A DNA stretch of 36,794 nt from Bacteroidota bacterium (GTDB taxonomy: Bacteria; Bacteroidota; Bacteroidia; Chitinophagales; Chitinophagaceae). Position numbers and translations under genes: made by a program. Within the stretch, counting starts at the first letter, position 1. Each line of letters begins with the position of its first letter. Shown in pieces: positions 8,467 to 17,663 of the stretch. The stretch lies in NCBI GenBank assembly GCA_028875875.1, contig JAGWUV010000036.1, positions 1 to 36,794 of the forward strand, in the 5' to 3' direction. The notes under the pieces were generated by a model, which worked only from the letters and a program-made list of their open reading frames with translations, did not search any database and was not told the origin of the DNA.

Positions 8467-11400
8467 TTATTTATAGGCCAGTTGTTTTTTATCGGCTTCG
8501 GTTAACTGGTTCACCACGTTTTTAAATGCCTGATATTCATTTACAGGCACTTGTTCTTTCAGGTAATGTACTTCTCTAGTTACAATAAGTTTACCCGGTT
8601 TCGCCTCAAAAGTAAGACTGTAACGTAACGAAGGACAATTGTAACTGATATTCTTAGGAATTTCCAGCCATTTTTTTCCCTGTGGGATGATTATGGTTAA
8701 GGTTTCTTTATCCACTTTTGTGCTGCTAAAGCTCCATAAATTAAAAGGAAATTTTCTTTGCTCCAATGAAACAAATTCAAGAGTAGAAAAGGCATCGGCC
8801 CATGGTAATTTGATGATTTGCATACCGGCAATTTCACTGCTGTATTTATCTGCACTGAAACTATAGCTGAAGTCAATGGTATCTTTTAAATTATCCAGAT
8901 TGGTGATCTTAAAAGATTTTAAAGTAATTGGATTGTTGAATTCGCTACTTAAAGAACGAAGCAGTTCCTTGCGTTGATCCTCTTCTCCCTGGTTGCTGTA
9001 CGAAGCCCTTGTATTACTGGTTTCTGCTCCTGTTCTTAGGGTATGCCTGCTGATATCAGCTTTGTTACCATTCATGGTTAAGGTAGAAGTTCTTGTAACG
9101 GTATTGGGTATACGATTAATACTGTTCAGCTTTATTAAAGATGCAGTGGAGGTTTGAGCACCATCTTTTGGAATGATAAGTCCGTTGGCGTTGATGTCGA
9201 GGTTGGGCATAGCTCCAAACGGCAAATGATTATCCGTTAATTCTACGAAAAAGTTTTTCCCATCTGCTTTCAGTTCTGCGATACAATGATTAAATCCGAT
9301 AACAGGAATATCAACATTCATCTCACCTTCATCTCTTGTATCTACTAAAACCAGGTTCGCATCTAATCCTGCTTCCTTAGCCATGGCAGTAAACAAAACA
9401 GCAAGGTCTTTGCAATCACCTAAACGACTGTTCAATGTGCGGCTGGCCCTCTGTGGTGTAAGTGCACTGTGCAGAAACGGAACATTGCTGTAGTTAAAGT
9501 TATCTTCAATATAGTTGTAGATCACTTTAGCTTTTTCAATAGCACTAAGCTTTTCTTTTCCGGTAAGTAACTCCTTAACTTTTTCCTTTATTTCAAAATC
9601 AGCTTTAGCCTTGATATTACTTAGGTCGCTATACCAATTGGCCACATAGTTCCAGTCTGGTATAGAAGACACCACTACTCTTTTTCCTATATCTGAAAAG
9701 GAAGGCATGGATGGCTCGGATTCAATAGCAGCATTGTTCGTTTCTTCCCATACGTATAACTTGTAGTTGTCTGCAATGTTTGTTATCACGGGTTGCAGGG
9801 AAGAGTTATACATTTTATAATTGAATTTCTTTTCTGCAGGAACTAATAAACTATAACGGGCCTGTGTAACAGGATATCCATCATTGAATGAAAAATCTCC
9901 CCAGAAATGTTCCGATAACTTACCGTAAGAAGAACTTTCCAGTTTATAGCTGATATGTATCGCATCACCTACTTCCAGAGAAGAGAAAACCAATTGGTTA
10001 TCATTGGTCTCTGCCTGTACCTTACTGCCATCTTTTTTAAAGATTTCGGTTTTATCAATGATCAGCCTTTGTGTATAGGAATTATAAGGGATATTCACTT
10101 CTTTCCATGCATTGATACCGGCCTGGTTAAATATTTTTATCAGGTATTCATCCTTTTCTTCGGAAGCACCATTCTCCGGATAGATCACCTGCTGCATATC
10201 TTTCAAAAGATAAATACTGTTATCGTTGGGATATGCTTCAGCTTTGGGGGCATTCTGGAATAAAGCATTTACATCGTTCTCCTTGAAATTGGTAAAGAGG
10301 TCTTTTTTACCCTGGAGCTCACGCAGTTTTCTTCTTGAATCATAATTATGCGGATCATATTCAATGGCTTTTTTGTAACAATTGATTGCATCCTCTTTTT
10401 TATTAGCGGCTTCGTATAGTAAAGCTTTACTGTAGTAAAGGCCGCCTACGTAAGGTGCAAGATCAATTGTTTTCTGTTGCCATTCCAGTGCTTTATCGTA
10501 TTGTTTCAACTCGTAATAACGATTGGCAATTTTTGAATAACGCATGGTGGCATAAGGCTTATCCTGTATGAGTTGTAACAATAATTGCATCGCTTCATCA
10601 TTCTTTCCGGTCTTAATAAGATCCGATGCCAGGCTTTCAATCATATCTTCATTGAAGTTCTTCTTAATAAAGTCTTGCAGGATAGATTGAGCCTTGGCTG
10701 CATCCTTGTTCAGGCTTTGTGCAATATTGTATTGCATACCAATGATGGTTGCATTATCGGGATATTGTGTTACGGCTGCATCTAGTTCCTTCAGAAAATT
10801 TTCTACATCTTTCTTCCTGGCATAAATGTTTAATTGCTTTACTTCAATATCTTCTGTTTTCCCGTATAACTCTGTCCGACGGTTCAGTAATTTTTGTGCT
10901 TCATCATATTCTTCTTTATTAAAGGCATCGAAGTAGCGAAGGATTAAACCATAAAGACTTTCAGGATCATTAGATTTGATAAACTCTTGTTCCCTTGTTA
11001 AATCAGTATTATTATTATCACGGCTGTATGCTTCGATCATCGCTTCCGAGATAATTGTAGAAGAAGACGCTTCTTTCTTTAGTAGCTGCGATATTTTACG
11101 GGCCTCATATTTTTTATCATTGCGATTATAAATACTTGCCAGCATTAATTTATCCAACAGAGTTGCACTGCCGTTATTAATTTTTTGTTCAAAAAACTGT
11201 TCAGCGAAGAAGGGAATAGGCTTTACTTCGTATGGTATTGCTTTTGTATAGGGAGCATACTGGTAAGTGGTGGTATAGTCATTTACAAGATTTCCTTTTT
11301 CATCAGCAAAACGAAGCATGAAATTACAACGATTGATTTCGCTGGCACCTAGCTGCAGCAATATCCTGTTATTGCCTTTTTGTAGTTTTATCTTGAAGGC

Positions 11401-12219
11401 ATACACATCAAGATCTGTATTTCTTTCTTCAGGTTCAGCAAATACCTGGTAATCGTTCACCCACATTTTCACCGATCCAGACACACCTAACAATGCAGTT
11501 ACTTCCCGATCTGATGTACTTTGTAAAAAGGTTTGTGTATAAACGATTGCATTTGTAATGTCGTAATGATATTCCAGGTCAAGCCATCTGTCAGTTCTTG
11601 CATCGGGAATATTGAACCATTTTACCGGAGCGCCTATATAGTTGGTAAATGTAAAACCAGGCTCAGGATGTTCCAGTACAGCAAAATCTTTATTAAATCC
11701 ACTGGAAGAAATATTTTGAAAGGTACCAACGGTAGACCAGTTACGAAGATCTTTTAATGCCTGGTATTTTTCTTTGCCTGCCTCTATCTGATTTTTACTG
11801 ATCAGCTTATCTGCAATAAAACCTGTTGCCATGGCTCGTAGAGAAGCTGGTGCTGATGCATCTGCCGATAGCTTTTCCATAAATGTATTAACCGCCTGTT
11901 GGCTTGTAGGATTGGTGGCTGAAAAAATATCCTTACCCCATAATGCATAGGCATAAGGATATGGATCTGATGCTATAGAAAAGAATTTTTGAAAAGCGCC
12001 AAACGCACTGTCGTAATGAGCATCATCGGTATACGCAACGGTGAGTGCCAGTTGTGCATTGGCATAATCTTTATCTGACGGAGATACCTTTTGTAAAATA
12101 CTTTTGGCTTCTGCTCTTTTGTTTTGTGTGAGCGCTTCAAGTCCCTGCTGGTATGTTTGAGCAAAACATTGAACGATGGAGAAACTACTAAAGAGGATAG
12201 CAACGAAAACTTTCTTCAT
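8467..12219 (-). CDS. Large exported TPR, DUF3857 and transglutaminase-like protein
   Basis: A 1250-residue exported protein with signal peptide MKKVFVAILF...CFAQ21. Residues about 25-660 are mostly helical repeats, with clear TPR units near 560-635 (KQYDKALEWQQKTIDLAP; KKEDAINCYKKAIEYDP). Residues about 675-850 match DUF3857. A transglutaminase-like core follows, with Cys936 (SRLGDCKDLA), His978 (GFNHCIAEL) and Asp996 (LTDNHLPFG), giving the full Cys-His-Asp triad. The C-terminal part is a beta-rich DUF3858-like region. The family is common in Bacteroidota, but its substrate is not established; protein cross-linking or peptide cleavage at the cell envelope is possible. There is no partner peptidase or secretion gene beside it; tadA follows at 8 bases. 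The gene is intact. Confidence 0.9.
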   Translation of the reverse strand: MKKVFVAILFSSFSIVQCFAQTYQQGLEALTQNKRAEAKSILQKVSPSDKDYANAQLALTVAYTDDAHYDSAFGAFQKFFSIASDPYPYAYALWGKDIFSATNPTSQQAVNTFMEKLSADASAPASLRAMATGFIADKLISKNQIEAGKEKYQALKDLRNWSTVGTFQNISSSGFNKDFAVLEHPEPGFTFTNYIGAPVKWFNIPDARTDRWLDLEYHYDITNAIVYTQTFLQSTSDREVTALLGVSGSVKMWVNDYQVFAEPEERNTDLDVYAFKIKLQKGNNRILLQLGASEINRCNFMLRFADEKGNLVNDYTTTYQYAPYTKAIPYEVKPIPFFAEQFFEQKINNGSATLLDKLMLASIYNRNDKKYEARKISQLLKKEASSSTIISEAMIEAYSRDNNNTDLTREQEFIKSNDPESLYGLILRYFDAFNKEEYDEAQKLLNRRTELYGKTEDIEVKQLNIYARKKDVENFLKELDAAVTQYPDNATIIGMQYNIAQSLNKDAAKAQSILQDFIKKNFNEDMIESLASDLIKTGKNDEAMQLLLQLIQDKPYATMRYSKIANRYYELKQYDKALEWQQKTIDLAPYVGGLYYSKALLYEAANKKEDAINCYKKAIEYDPHNYDSRRKLRELQGKKDLFTNFKENDVNALFQNAPKAEAYPNDNSIYLLKDMQQVIYPENGASEEKDEYLIKIFNQAGINAWKEVNIPYNSYTQRLIIDKTEIFKKDGSKVQAETNDNQLVFSSLEVGDAIHISYKLESSSYGKLSEHFWGDFSFNDGYPVTQARYSLLVPAEKKFNYKMYNSSLQPVITNIADNYKLYVWEETNNAAIESEPSMPSFSDIGKRVVVSSIPDWNYVANWYSDLSNIKAKADFEIKEKVKELLTGKEKLSAIEKAKVIYNYIEDNFNYSNVPFLHSALTPQRASRTLNSRLGDCKDLAVLFTAMAKEAGLDANLVLVDTRDEGEMNVDIPVIGFNHCIAELKADGKNFFVELTDNHLPFGAMPNLDINANGLIIPKDGAQTSTASLIKLNSINRIPNTVTRTSTLTMNGNKADISRHTLRTGAETSNTRASYSNQGEEDQRKELLRSLSSEFNNPITLKSFKITNLDNLKDTIDFSYSFSADKYSSEIAGMQIIKLPWADAFSTLEFVSLEQRKFPFNLWSFSSTKVDKETLTIIIPQGKKWLEIPKNISYNCPSLRYSLTFEAKPGKLIVTREVHYLKEQVPVNEYQAFKNVVNQLTEADKKQLAYK

Positions 12220-12262
12220 AAAACAATCTGAAATTAATATTTGATGATTCTAATGTATCAAC

Positions 12263-12296
12263 AAAAAAGGCAATAACCTAAAATTGTTATTGCCTT
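12263..12296 (-). terminator. Intrinsic terminator of the lon-like/coaX/lptC/AKR operon
   Basis: AAGGCAATAAC at 12267-12277 pairs perfectly over 11 bases with 12286-12296 around an 8-base loop. On the minus strand the stem is followed by six U's (complement of A-run 12263-12268). It lies 22 bases past the aldo/keto reductase stop and separates it from the next gene. Confidence 0.9.
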
Positions 12297-12318
12297 GTAT
12301 TGAAATGTTATAATTCAA

Positions 12319-13308
12319 TTAAAACTCAGGAAGTAAAGGCTTATTCTGCATGATAGTTTCTACTTCTTCCATCACTTCTGTTGTAAGTAACGGCAATACA
12401 TCCAGTGCTTTCAGGTTGCTTTCCAGCTGCTCTCTTTTGGTAGCACCTAAAATAGCAGTGGTAACGTTGGGATTTTTAATACACCAGGCTATGCTCAGTG
12501 GTGCTAACTCAACGCCTATTTTATTGGCTAGATCTGTCATGGCTTTAGCTTTCCTTATTTTTTCTTCTGCCATCCACCTGTCTTTCAGCCATTCAAAACC
12601 TTCCATGCCCATCCTGCTTCCTTCAGGTACACCTTCATTGTATTTTCCTGTTAATAATCCGGCCGCTAAAGGGCTCCAGATAGTAGTGCCTAAACCAACG
12701 TTTTTGTAAATTTCCAGGTATTCTTTTTCAATCTTTGTTCTTTCAAACAAGTTGTATTGCGGCTGTTCAACCGAAGGACCAATTAAGCGGTAATGCTGTG
12801 CCACCCTGTGTGCTTCCATAATTTCCACACCACTCCATTCGCTGGTTCCCCAGTATAAAATTTTTCCTTGTTGAATGAGTGTGTTCATTGTTAATACCAC
12901 TTCTTCGATAGGTACATTCTTATCCGGGCGGTGACAGAAAAATAAGTCGAGATAATCTGTTTGCAAACGCTGTAGCGCTTCATGGCAGGCTTCTGTAATA
13001 TGCTTACGGCTTAAGCCTGTTTGATTGGGTTTGTTATTCTTGCCTCTCCAACCAAAAAAGACTTTGGAAGAAATGGTATAAGAGGTGCGGTCCCAGTTCT
13101 TATTCTTTAGCACACGTCCCATCATTTTCTCACTCTCTCCTAATGCATATACTTCCGCATTGTCAAAAAAGTTGATGCCGTTGTCGTAAGCAATACCCAT
13201 CAGCTCATCTGCAATACCATCATTAATTTGTTTATGAAAAGTAACCCAACTGCCAAAGCTAAGAACGCTTAGTTGTAAGCCTGTGCGGCCCATTCTCCTG
13301 TATTCCAT
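12319..13308 (-). CDS. Aldo/keto reductase, Kv-beta/YghZ-like
   Basis: A 329-residue NADPH-dependent oxidoreductase of the aldo/keto reductase superfamily. The catalytic tetrad is visible: Asp49 and Tyr54 (FFDNAEVY), Lys82 (ISSKVFF) and His126 (FFCHRPD). The N-terminus MEYRRMGRTGLQLSVLSFGSW and the sequence GSRMG...LKDRWM place it with the potassium-channel beta-subunit-like and YghZ-type reductases, which reduce aldehydes such as methylglyoxal. The physiological substrate is unknown. It is the last gene of a four-gene run (Lon-domain protein, coaX, lptC, this gene) and starts 45 bases after lptC. Nothing about it suggests a link to lipopolysaccharide export, so shared transcription may be incidental. 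Confidence 0.92.
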   Translation of the reverse strand: MEYRRMGRTGLQLSVLSFGSWVTFHKQINDGIADELMGIAYDNGINFFDNAEVYALGESEKMMGRVLKNKNWDRTSYTISSKVFFGWRGKNNKPNQTGLSRKHITEACHEALQRLQTDYLDLFFCHRPDKNVPIEEVVLTMNTLIQQGKILYWGTSEWSGVEIMEAHRVAQHYRLIGPSVEQPQYNLFERTKIEKEYLEIYKNVGLGTTIWSPLAAGLLTGKYNEGVPEGSRMGMEGFEWLKDRWMAEEKIRKAKAMTDLANKIGVELAPLSIAWCIKNPNVTTAILGATKREQLESNLKALDVLPLLTTEVMEEVETIMQNKPLLPEF

Positions 13309-13353
13309 AATCTTTCGGTTTTATGTATGAAACAAATTATAATAACCAATGGT

Positions 13354-13944
13354 TTAATAAGTACTGTCGGGGGCTATGAAAAAGCTTTGCTGCCCGGTAA
13401 ACACACGTCCTACTTTTTTAATAGTGATGTTCTTTAGATCCTGGTCCGACTCAAAACCAATACCTGCAAGCTTCTGACGGGGATCATGCTGGCTGATCAC
13501 CACTCGTTTATCCGTATAATACCTTCCGGTACTTTGATTCCAGTATAGTTCATCACACCAGAGCGTATCTTTTCTAATATTAAAAGCAATCACACTGTCT
13601 TTCAAAAAAACTACCTGTTGCGTTTCCTTGTATTCACCGTATTTGGCAAATAACTGGCTTTCTACATTCCTTGCGCTATCATAAAAATCTACATGCAGGC
13701 TTTTAGGAAATTCTGTTTTAATCGTATCCATCTGGTAACGCAGCATATAGGGGGCGGTAAGTTTTGCCTTTTGTTTGCCGGCAGAACTTAAGATGCTTAC
13801 AATGTTCTTGCCTTCTTCAACACCTAACTTCTTTTGCCCCAATGCCTGTACGGCCTTAATATCGTTTTCACAGGCAGTTACCAGTAAACTACCTGCGAAA
13901 AGAATAAGTATATTTTTTTTTATGTTGGAAGAGGAATAAAACAT
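13354..13944 (-). CDS. lptC: LptC-like lipopolysaccharide export lipoprotein
   Basis: A 196-residue envelope protein. In the Lpt bridge LptC passes lipopolysaccharide from the inner-membrane LptB2FG transporter to periplasmic LptA. The N-terminus has a hydrophobic segment and the lipobox LVTAC (Cys25), typical of Bacteroidota LptC, which is often a lipoprotein rather than a transmembrane protein. The body has the repeating short beta-strands of the LptA/LptC jellyroll (KLTAPYMLRYQ; FPKSLHVDFYDS; GRYYTDKRVVI). It follows coaX by 35 bases. No other lpt gene is in the window. The call rests on strand pattern and context rather than a catalytic motif, so it is good but not certain. Confidence 0.82.
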   Translation of the reverse strand: MFYSSSNIKKNILILFAGSLLVTACENDIKAVQALGQKKLGVEEGKNIVSILSSAGKQKAKLTAPYMLRYQMDTIKTEFPKSLHVDFYDSARNVESQLFAKYGEYKETQQVVFLKDSVIAFNIRKDTLWCDELYWNQSTGRYYTDKRVVISQHDPRQKLAGIGFESDQDLKNITIKKVGRVFTGQQSFFIAPDSTY

Positions 13945-13979
13945 AATTGTTATTGAAACCCGGAACAGAATGAACTTCT

Positions 13980-14705
13980 TTAACTGTTATGCTCACTGAT
14001 GGCCAGTAAGCCTTTATAGATCAGGTATGGATCAGCAAATATCTTGTTTTTCAGATGGGGAACAAAAAAATGCATGTCGCCTCCGGTTAAAACCACGTTA
14101 AGTTCATCATACTTTTCTTTGTACGCATCAATGATGCCATCAATTTCTTTCACAATTCCCAATATCACACCGCTTAAAATATTTGTTTTCGTATCGTAGC
14201 CTATCAAAGGAAAATTACTGTCTGGTGTTACCAGTGGCAGTAAAGCGGTTTGTTCATGCATGGCACGGAAACGCATGAGCATACCGGGAGAGATACCACC
14301 ACCCAAAAACTCATGAAAGGTGCTGATGAAATTAAAAGTAATACAAGTACCCAAGCCTATTGCCAGTGTATGTTTATTAGGAAACAGGTCAACCGCAGCA
14401 GCACAAATCGCCAGCCTGTCGGCACCAATGGTCTCTGGTTTTCCAACCGGTGTACTAAAGGGGATTTTACTGGTATGACCTAATTTATGAAATGAAGTAT
14501 GAGCTGCCAGCACTTGCTCTACAATATCCGCATGCCTGATTACGGAAGAGAGAATTGATTTTTTCGGCTGGTGTGATGCAATGATACTTTCTATGGTAGC
14601 TGCACTATCATCTTCCAGTAATATTTCTTCTTTCAGTTCTTTATTGCTGAATACGGCACATTTCATTCTCGTATTGCCAAAATCAAAGCATAAGGTGGTA
14701 GACAT
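13980..14705 (-). CDS. coaX: Type III pantothenate kinase CoaX
   Basis: A 241-residue cytoplasmic enzyme that phosphorylates pantothenate, the first step of coenzyme A synthesis. It belongs to the ASKHA fold: phosphate-1 motif DFGNTRMK (8-15), GADR (94-97) with the likely catalytic Asp96, and the glycine-rich GGGISPGM (135-142). The phosphate-2 segment reads GLGTCITF (117-124), where many CoaX proteins have an Asp as the first residue (DxGTA). Since Asp96 and the other motifs are intact, the enzyme is probably active. It starts 11 bases after the Lon-domain gene. Type III kinases are the usual pantothenate kinase in many Bacteroidota. Confidence 0.93.
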   Translation of the reverse strand: MSTTLCFDFGNTRMKCAVFSNKELKEEILLEDDSAATIESIIASHQPKKSILSSVIRHADIVEQVLAAHTSFHKLGHTSKIPFSTPVGKPETIGADRLAICAAAVDLFPNKHTLAIGLGTCITFNFISTFHEFLGGGISPGMLMRFRAMHEQTALLPLVTPDSNFPLIGYDTKTNILSGVILGIVKEIDGIIDAYKEKYDELNVVLTGGDMHFFVPHLKNKIFADPYLIYKGLLAISEHNS

Positions 14706-14716
14706 GCAGCGTTGGT

Positions 14717-15358
14717 TTAAATATCAAAATTAAAGCCCTTTAATTCTTTGAAGTGCCCGTTGAGTTTTATTTTTTCTTTCAGGCTTTCCATTTCATTCAA
14801 CAGGGGCAATACTTTGGTGAGGTGGCGTTTCAGATATTCCAACCTTTGCGATTCATGCATCAGTCCCAGTAATTCATATTCTTCTTCCAGCGATAAACCG
14901 GCGTGGTGTGCAATATCGTAACTCATCAGTTCCTCATCTGTTTTTTTAAAATCTTTCGATACGTGAATGGCGTTGTGCAGTGCCCGTAAAGCGGCCACTA
15001 CTTTTTGCATCATCAGCCTGTTTTGCTGTTCTTCGTTGGATGGATAGGTAACAATGGCACCACTATATAGTTTATCGGGAATAGATTTTATCACCTCCAG
15101 TGTTCTGAATACTTTCAGTCCTTTGGTGCTAATATCCATTTTACCATCATCGTATATTTTTACGATCTCGCTTATCTCTACAATGGTTCCCATATCGGCA
15201 AGGCCATTGGGTAAAACTACCGGTATACCAAACGGTTTATGCTCTGCATAGCAATCTGTGATCAGTTGCTGGTAGCGTGTTTCAAATATATGCAGGTTCA
15301 GTTTTTCACCGGGATATACCACAATGCCTAAAGGGAAAATAGGAATGAAATTCGTCAT
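14717..15358 (-). CDS. Lon N-terminal (substrate-binding) domain protein
   Basis: A 213-residue stand-alone version of the Lon protease N-terminal domain. The N-terminus IPIFPLGIVVYPGEKLNLHIFE is the family hallmark (PL..V.FPG..L.LHIFE), followed by RYQQLI and a helical C-terminal half. It lacks the AAA+ and Ser-Lys protease domains of true Lon, so it is not a protease. Related stand-alone proteins are found across bacteria; their role is not well known and may be in protein quality control. It is the first gene of the run with coaX, lptC and the aldo/keto reductase, and a -7 promoter element lies just upstream. Confidence 0.9.
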   Translation of the reverse strand: MTNFIPIFPLGIVVYPGEKLNLHIFETRYQQLITDCYAEHKPFGIPVVLPNGLADMGTIVEISEIVKIYDDGKMDISTKGLKVFRTLEVIKSIPDKLYSGAIVTYPSNEEQQNRLMMQKVVAALRALHNAIHVSKDFKKTDEELMSYDIAHHAGLSLEEEYELLGLMHESQRLEYLKRHLTKVLPLLNEMESLKEKIKLNGHFKELKGFNFDI

Positions 15359-15384
15359 GTCAGTTCACGTTGATCGATCAGTTT

Positions 15385-15392
15385 CAAAATTA
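15385..15392 (-). promoter_or_regulatory. Candidate -7 promoter element for the Lon-domain/coaX operon
   Basis: The minus strand reads TAATTTTG, an exact TAnnTTTG match, 27 bases before the ATG at 15358. A -33 TTG at consensus spacing is not clear. The position in a divergent gap of 133 bases supports it. Confidence 0.45.
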
Positions 15393-15448
15393 TACCGGCC
15401 TTTTGCAATTTTCTTCAGCGGTATGCTGTACTATGAAAGTATGCACTG

Positions 15449-15456
15449 TATTTTTG
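15449..15456 (+). promoter_or_regulatory. Candidate -7 promoter element for the GT2 gene at 15492
   Basis: TATTTTTG matches TAnnTTTG exactly, 36 bases before the ATG, in the same divergent gap as the Lon-domain promoter element. No good -33 box is seen. Confidence 0.35.
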
Positions 15457-15491
15457 GCGGGCCAACAGATACTGTTATCATACCTCATTAA

Positions 15492-16421
15492 ATGGCAAAT
15501 ATGAAGATAAGCGGATTTACGGTTGTACGAAATGCGGATAAATTTTATTTCCCGATAAAGCAATGTATAGAATCTGTTTTGCCGGTGGTGGATGAATTTA
15601 TTGTTGCATTGGGCAATTGCGATGAAGGAGATAGAACTGAAGAGATCATCCGCTCCATTGGCTCGGAAAAAGTGAAGATATTTCATAGGGTATGGGATGA
15701 AAGCAAGTTTAAGAACGGTTTTATTTTGAGAGATGAAACCACTTTTGCTTTGCAGCAGTGTACCGGCGACTGGTGTATTTATTTACAGGCAGATGAGCTG
15801 ATGCATGAGAAAGACCATGCACTGATTAAACAATATTGTCAACGTTTCCTGGAGGATAAAGAAGTACATGGTTTTTTATGCAGATACCAGCATTTCTTTG
15901 GTGATTATAACCATTACGCGAAATCACATGCCTGGTATGCCAATGAGATACGGATCGTTAAAAACCATATGGGTATTGAATCTTACTGGGATGCACAATC
16001 TTTCCGTATTAACGGAAGCGATAAGATGAATGTGATACAAACACCGATCCGAATTTTTCATTACGGATGGGTAAGGCCTCCACAGATTATGACTTCCAAA
16101 CGTAAAGAACAGGATAAGCTGCATCATGGTGCCGATATGCCCAGGGAGGAAGTGAAGGGTGTTGATTATTTTGATTATGGCCCTTTGGGAAGGTTACGCT
16201 GGTTCGATACCAAAGATCATCCTGCAGTATTGCAGGAATGGATCACGAAAATGAACTGGAAGGATAAACTGGATATGGGAAAGGATTATAAAGCACTCAC
16301 CAGGCCTAAAGTATTGCACGAAAGAACAAAGTACAGGCTTATTAGTTTTATTGAAAACTATATTATGCACAGGCAAATCTTCGGTTGGAAAAACTGGAAC
16401 CTTGTTCGTAAGAAGTTATAA
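15492..16421 (+). CDS. GT2-type glycosyltransferase
   Basis: A 309-residue cytoplasmic glycosyltransferase of the GT-A fold. The N-terminus KISGFTVVRNADKFYFPIKQ is the nucleotide-sugar binding start, and YLQADELMH (97-105) contains the divalent-metal motif, here QADE rather than the classic DxD. The C-terminal half is unusual in being rich in Trp, His and basic residues. The donor and acceptor cannot be told. An ATG at 15501 is an alternative start. The gene converges on the O-antigen-ligase-like gene, and the two stop codons overlap in the palindrome TTATAA at 16416-16421. It likely contributes to surface polysaccharide or LPS-core assembly. Confidence 0.88.
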   Translation: MANMKISGFTVVRNADKFYFPIKQCIESVLPVVDEFIVALGNCDEGDRTEEIIRSIGSEKVKIFHRVWDESKFKNGFILRDETTFALQQCTGDWCIYLQADELMHEKDHALIKQYCQRFLEDKEVHGFLCRYQHFFGDYNHYAKSHAWYANEIRIVKNHMGIESYWDAQSFRINGSDKMNVIQTPIRIFHYGWVRPPQIMTSKRKEQDKLHHGADMPREEVKGVDYFDYGPLGRLRWFDTKDHPAVLQEWITKMNWKDKLDMGKDYKALTRPKVLHERTKYRLISFIENYIMHRQIFGWKNWNLVRKKL

Positions 16422-17594
16422 CACATTGCTCCTGTATGCAATACAGAACACAAGGGCTATTACCCAGCCATGCAACCAAACACCATATTGAAAGTTGAGT
16501 GTGCTTTCTGCAAAGCAGGAAGCGGCAATCACAAGCGTCCAGCTAAGTGCAGCTTTATTCTTCTTTTTTGAAAATATCAATGAAGGATACATCAGCCATG
16601 ATACAAACAACAACATGCCCCAGAAGCCCGAGCCTAACCACCAAAACAGATATTGGTTGAAAGGCCAGCCATAATTGAGCTGTGCTGTTGGGTATTGGCG
16701 GTGAAATGAGCTGTTTAAAATGAAGGGTACTTCATTCCATCCAACATTGTATTGATGTTGCTCCCGGATCGTTTGCCAGGCAATATGGTTGATAGTTCGC
16801 CGGGCACCATCTGAAAAATCAGGTGTATAGCTGTTTGATCGGTACATCTGCCAGTCATAAATACTATAATTGATTTTCTGATGGATCGTAGGTATCCATT
16901 CATACGCAGCAAAACAAGCCAGTGCAAACAACAGTATCGCTGCAAAAAAATAATACCATCGGATACTGCCTGCAAAATGAAACAGCAGGATGATGATCAA
17001 TGCCACCCAGGCAGTTCTTACCGAAAGAAATACGATGGTACAACCCAGCAAAACAGTAAAGAGGTATTGCCATTTCTTTTGAAATACAGAATTGGATAAC
17101 AGCAATAAAAAACCGCTGCATACAAATAAGCCGTATCGTACATGATCAGTATCCATAAAAGTGGGCAGCGATTGCCCCATACCGTAGCGAAGCGCTGCTT
17201 CTTTCATATGCAATACATACCATCCTAACGGGTACAACAGGCTTAACAACACAGCCCCAATCCAGATATGCATAATTTGCTTTTGCTGAGCTGCATCCAG
17301 GCTGTTCATAAACAATGCTGCAGCAGGATAGGCGGCAAGGGTGAGAAGATAATCAAATGTATCCCAATGCCAGGGCTGCTGGTAGGCACCTAAAAAGAAT
17401 AACAGTATGGGTGCCACACTCCATATGATGATGTGTTTATACTGAATGGTTTTGTTTCTCTTGAATGCGATAAGTCCGTACAGCAGCGTCAACGCCTCAG
17501 CAATAGAAAGCAGGGCACGGCTCCATAATAAACCGGCGAGTACCAGTGTGAAAAAAATCAACGGTAACCTTCTGTATATTTCAGCTACTTTCAT
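16416..17594 (-). CDS. O-antigen ligase/polymerase-like membrane protein
   Basis: A 392-residue polytopic inner-membrane protein with about ten hydrophobic segments. A long periplasmic stretch (residues about 230-310, YEWIPTIHQK...NYGWPF) precedes the last membrane helices. The layout and the conserved-type segment VRTAWVALIIIL fit the Wzy_C/O-antigen ligase superfamily, which joins or polymerises undecaprenyl-linked glycans onto lipid A core or other acceptors. The ATG at 17594 is chosen because a further upstream start (17696) would overlap the divergent meaB gene and add a non-membrane leader. Three GT2 genes nearby support a surface-glycan role. Whether it is a ligase or a polymerase is not decidable here. 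Confidence 0.82.
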   Translation of the reverse strand: MKVAEIYRRLPLIFFTLVLAGLLWSRALLSIAEALTLLYGLIAFKRNKTIQYKHIIIWSVAPILLFFLGAYQQPWHWDTFDYLLTLAAYPAAALFMNSLDAAQQKQIMHIWIGAVLLSLLYPLGWYVLHMKEAALRYGMGQSLPTFMDTDHVRYGLFVCSGFLLLLSNSVFQKKWQYLFTVLLGCTIVFLSVRTAWVALIIILLFHFAGSIRWYYFFAAILLFALACFAAYEWIPTIHQKINYSIYDWQMYRSNSYTPDFSDGARRTINHIAWQTIREQHQYNVGWNEVPFILNSSFHRQYPTAQLNYGWPFNQYLFWWLGSGFWGMLLFVSWLMYPSLIFSKKKNKAALSWTLVIAASCFAESTLNFQYGVWLHGWVIALVFCIAYRSNVL

Positions 17595-17663
17595 TTTGCA
17601 AATGAGGTGGTGGAAAGATATTTCAAATATCCATCCGATCGCTTTTATTGTTTGTTTTGAATT

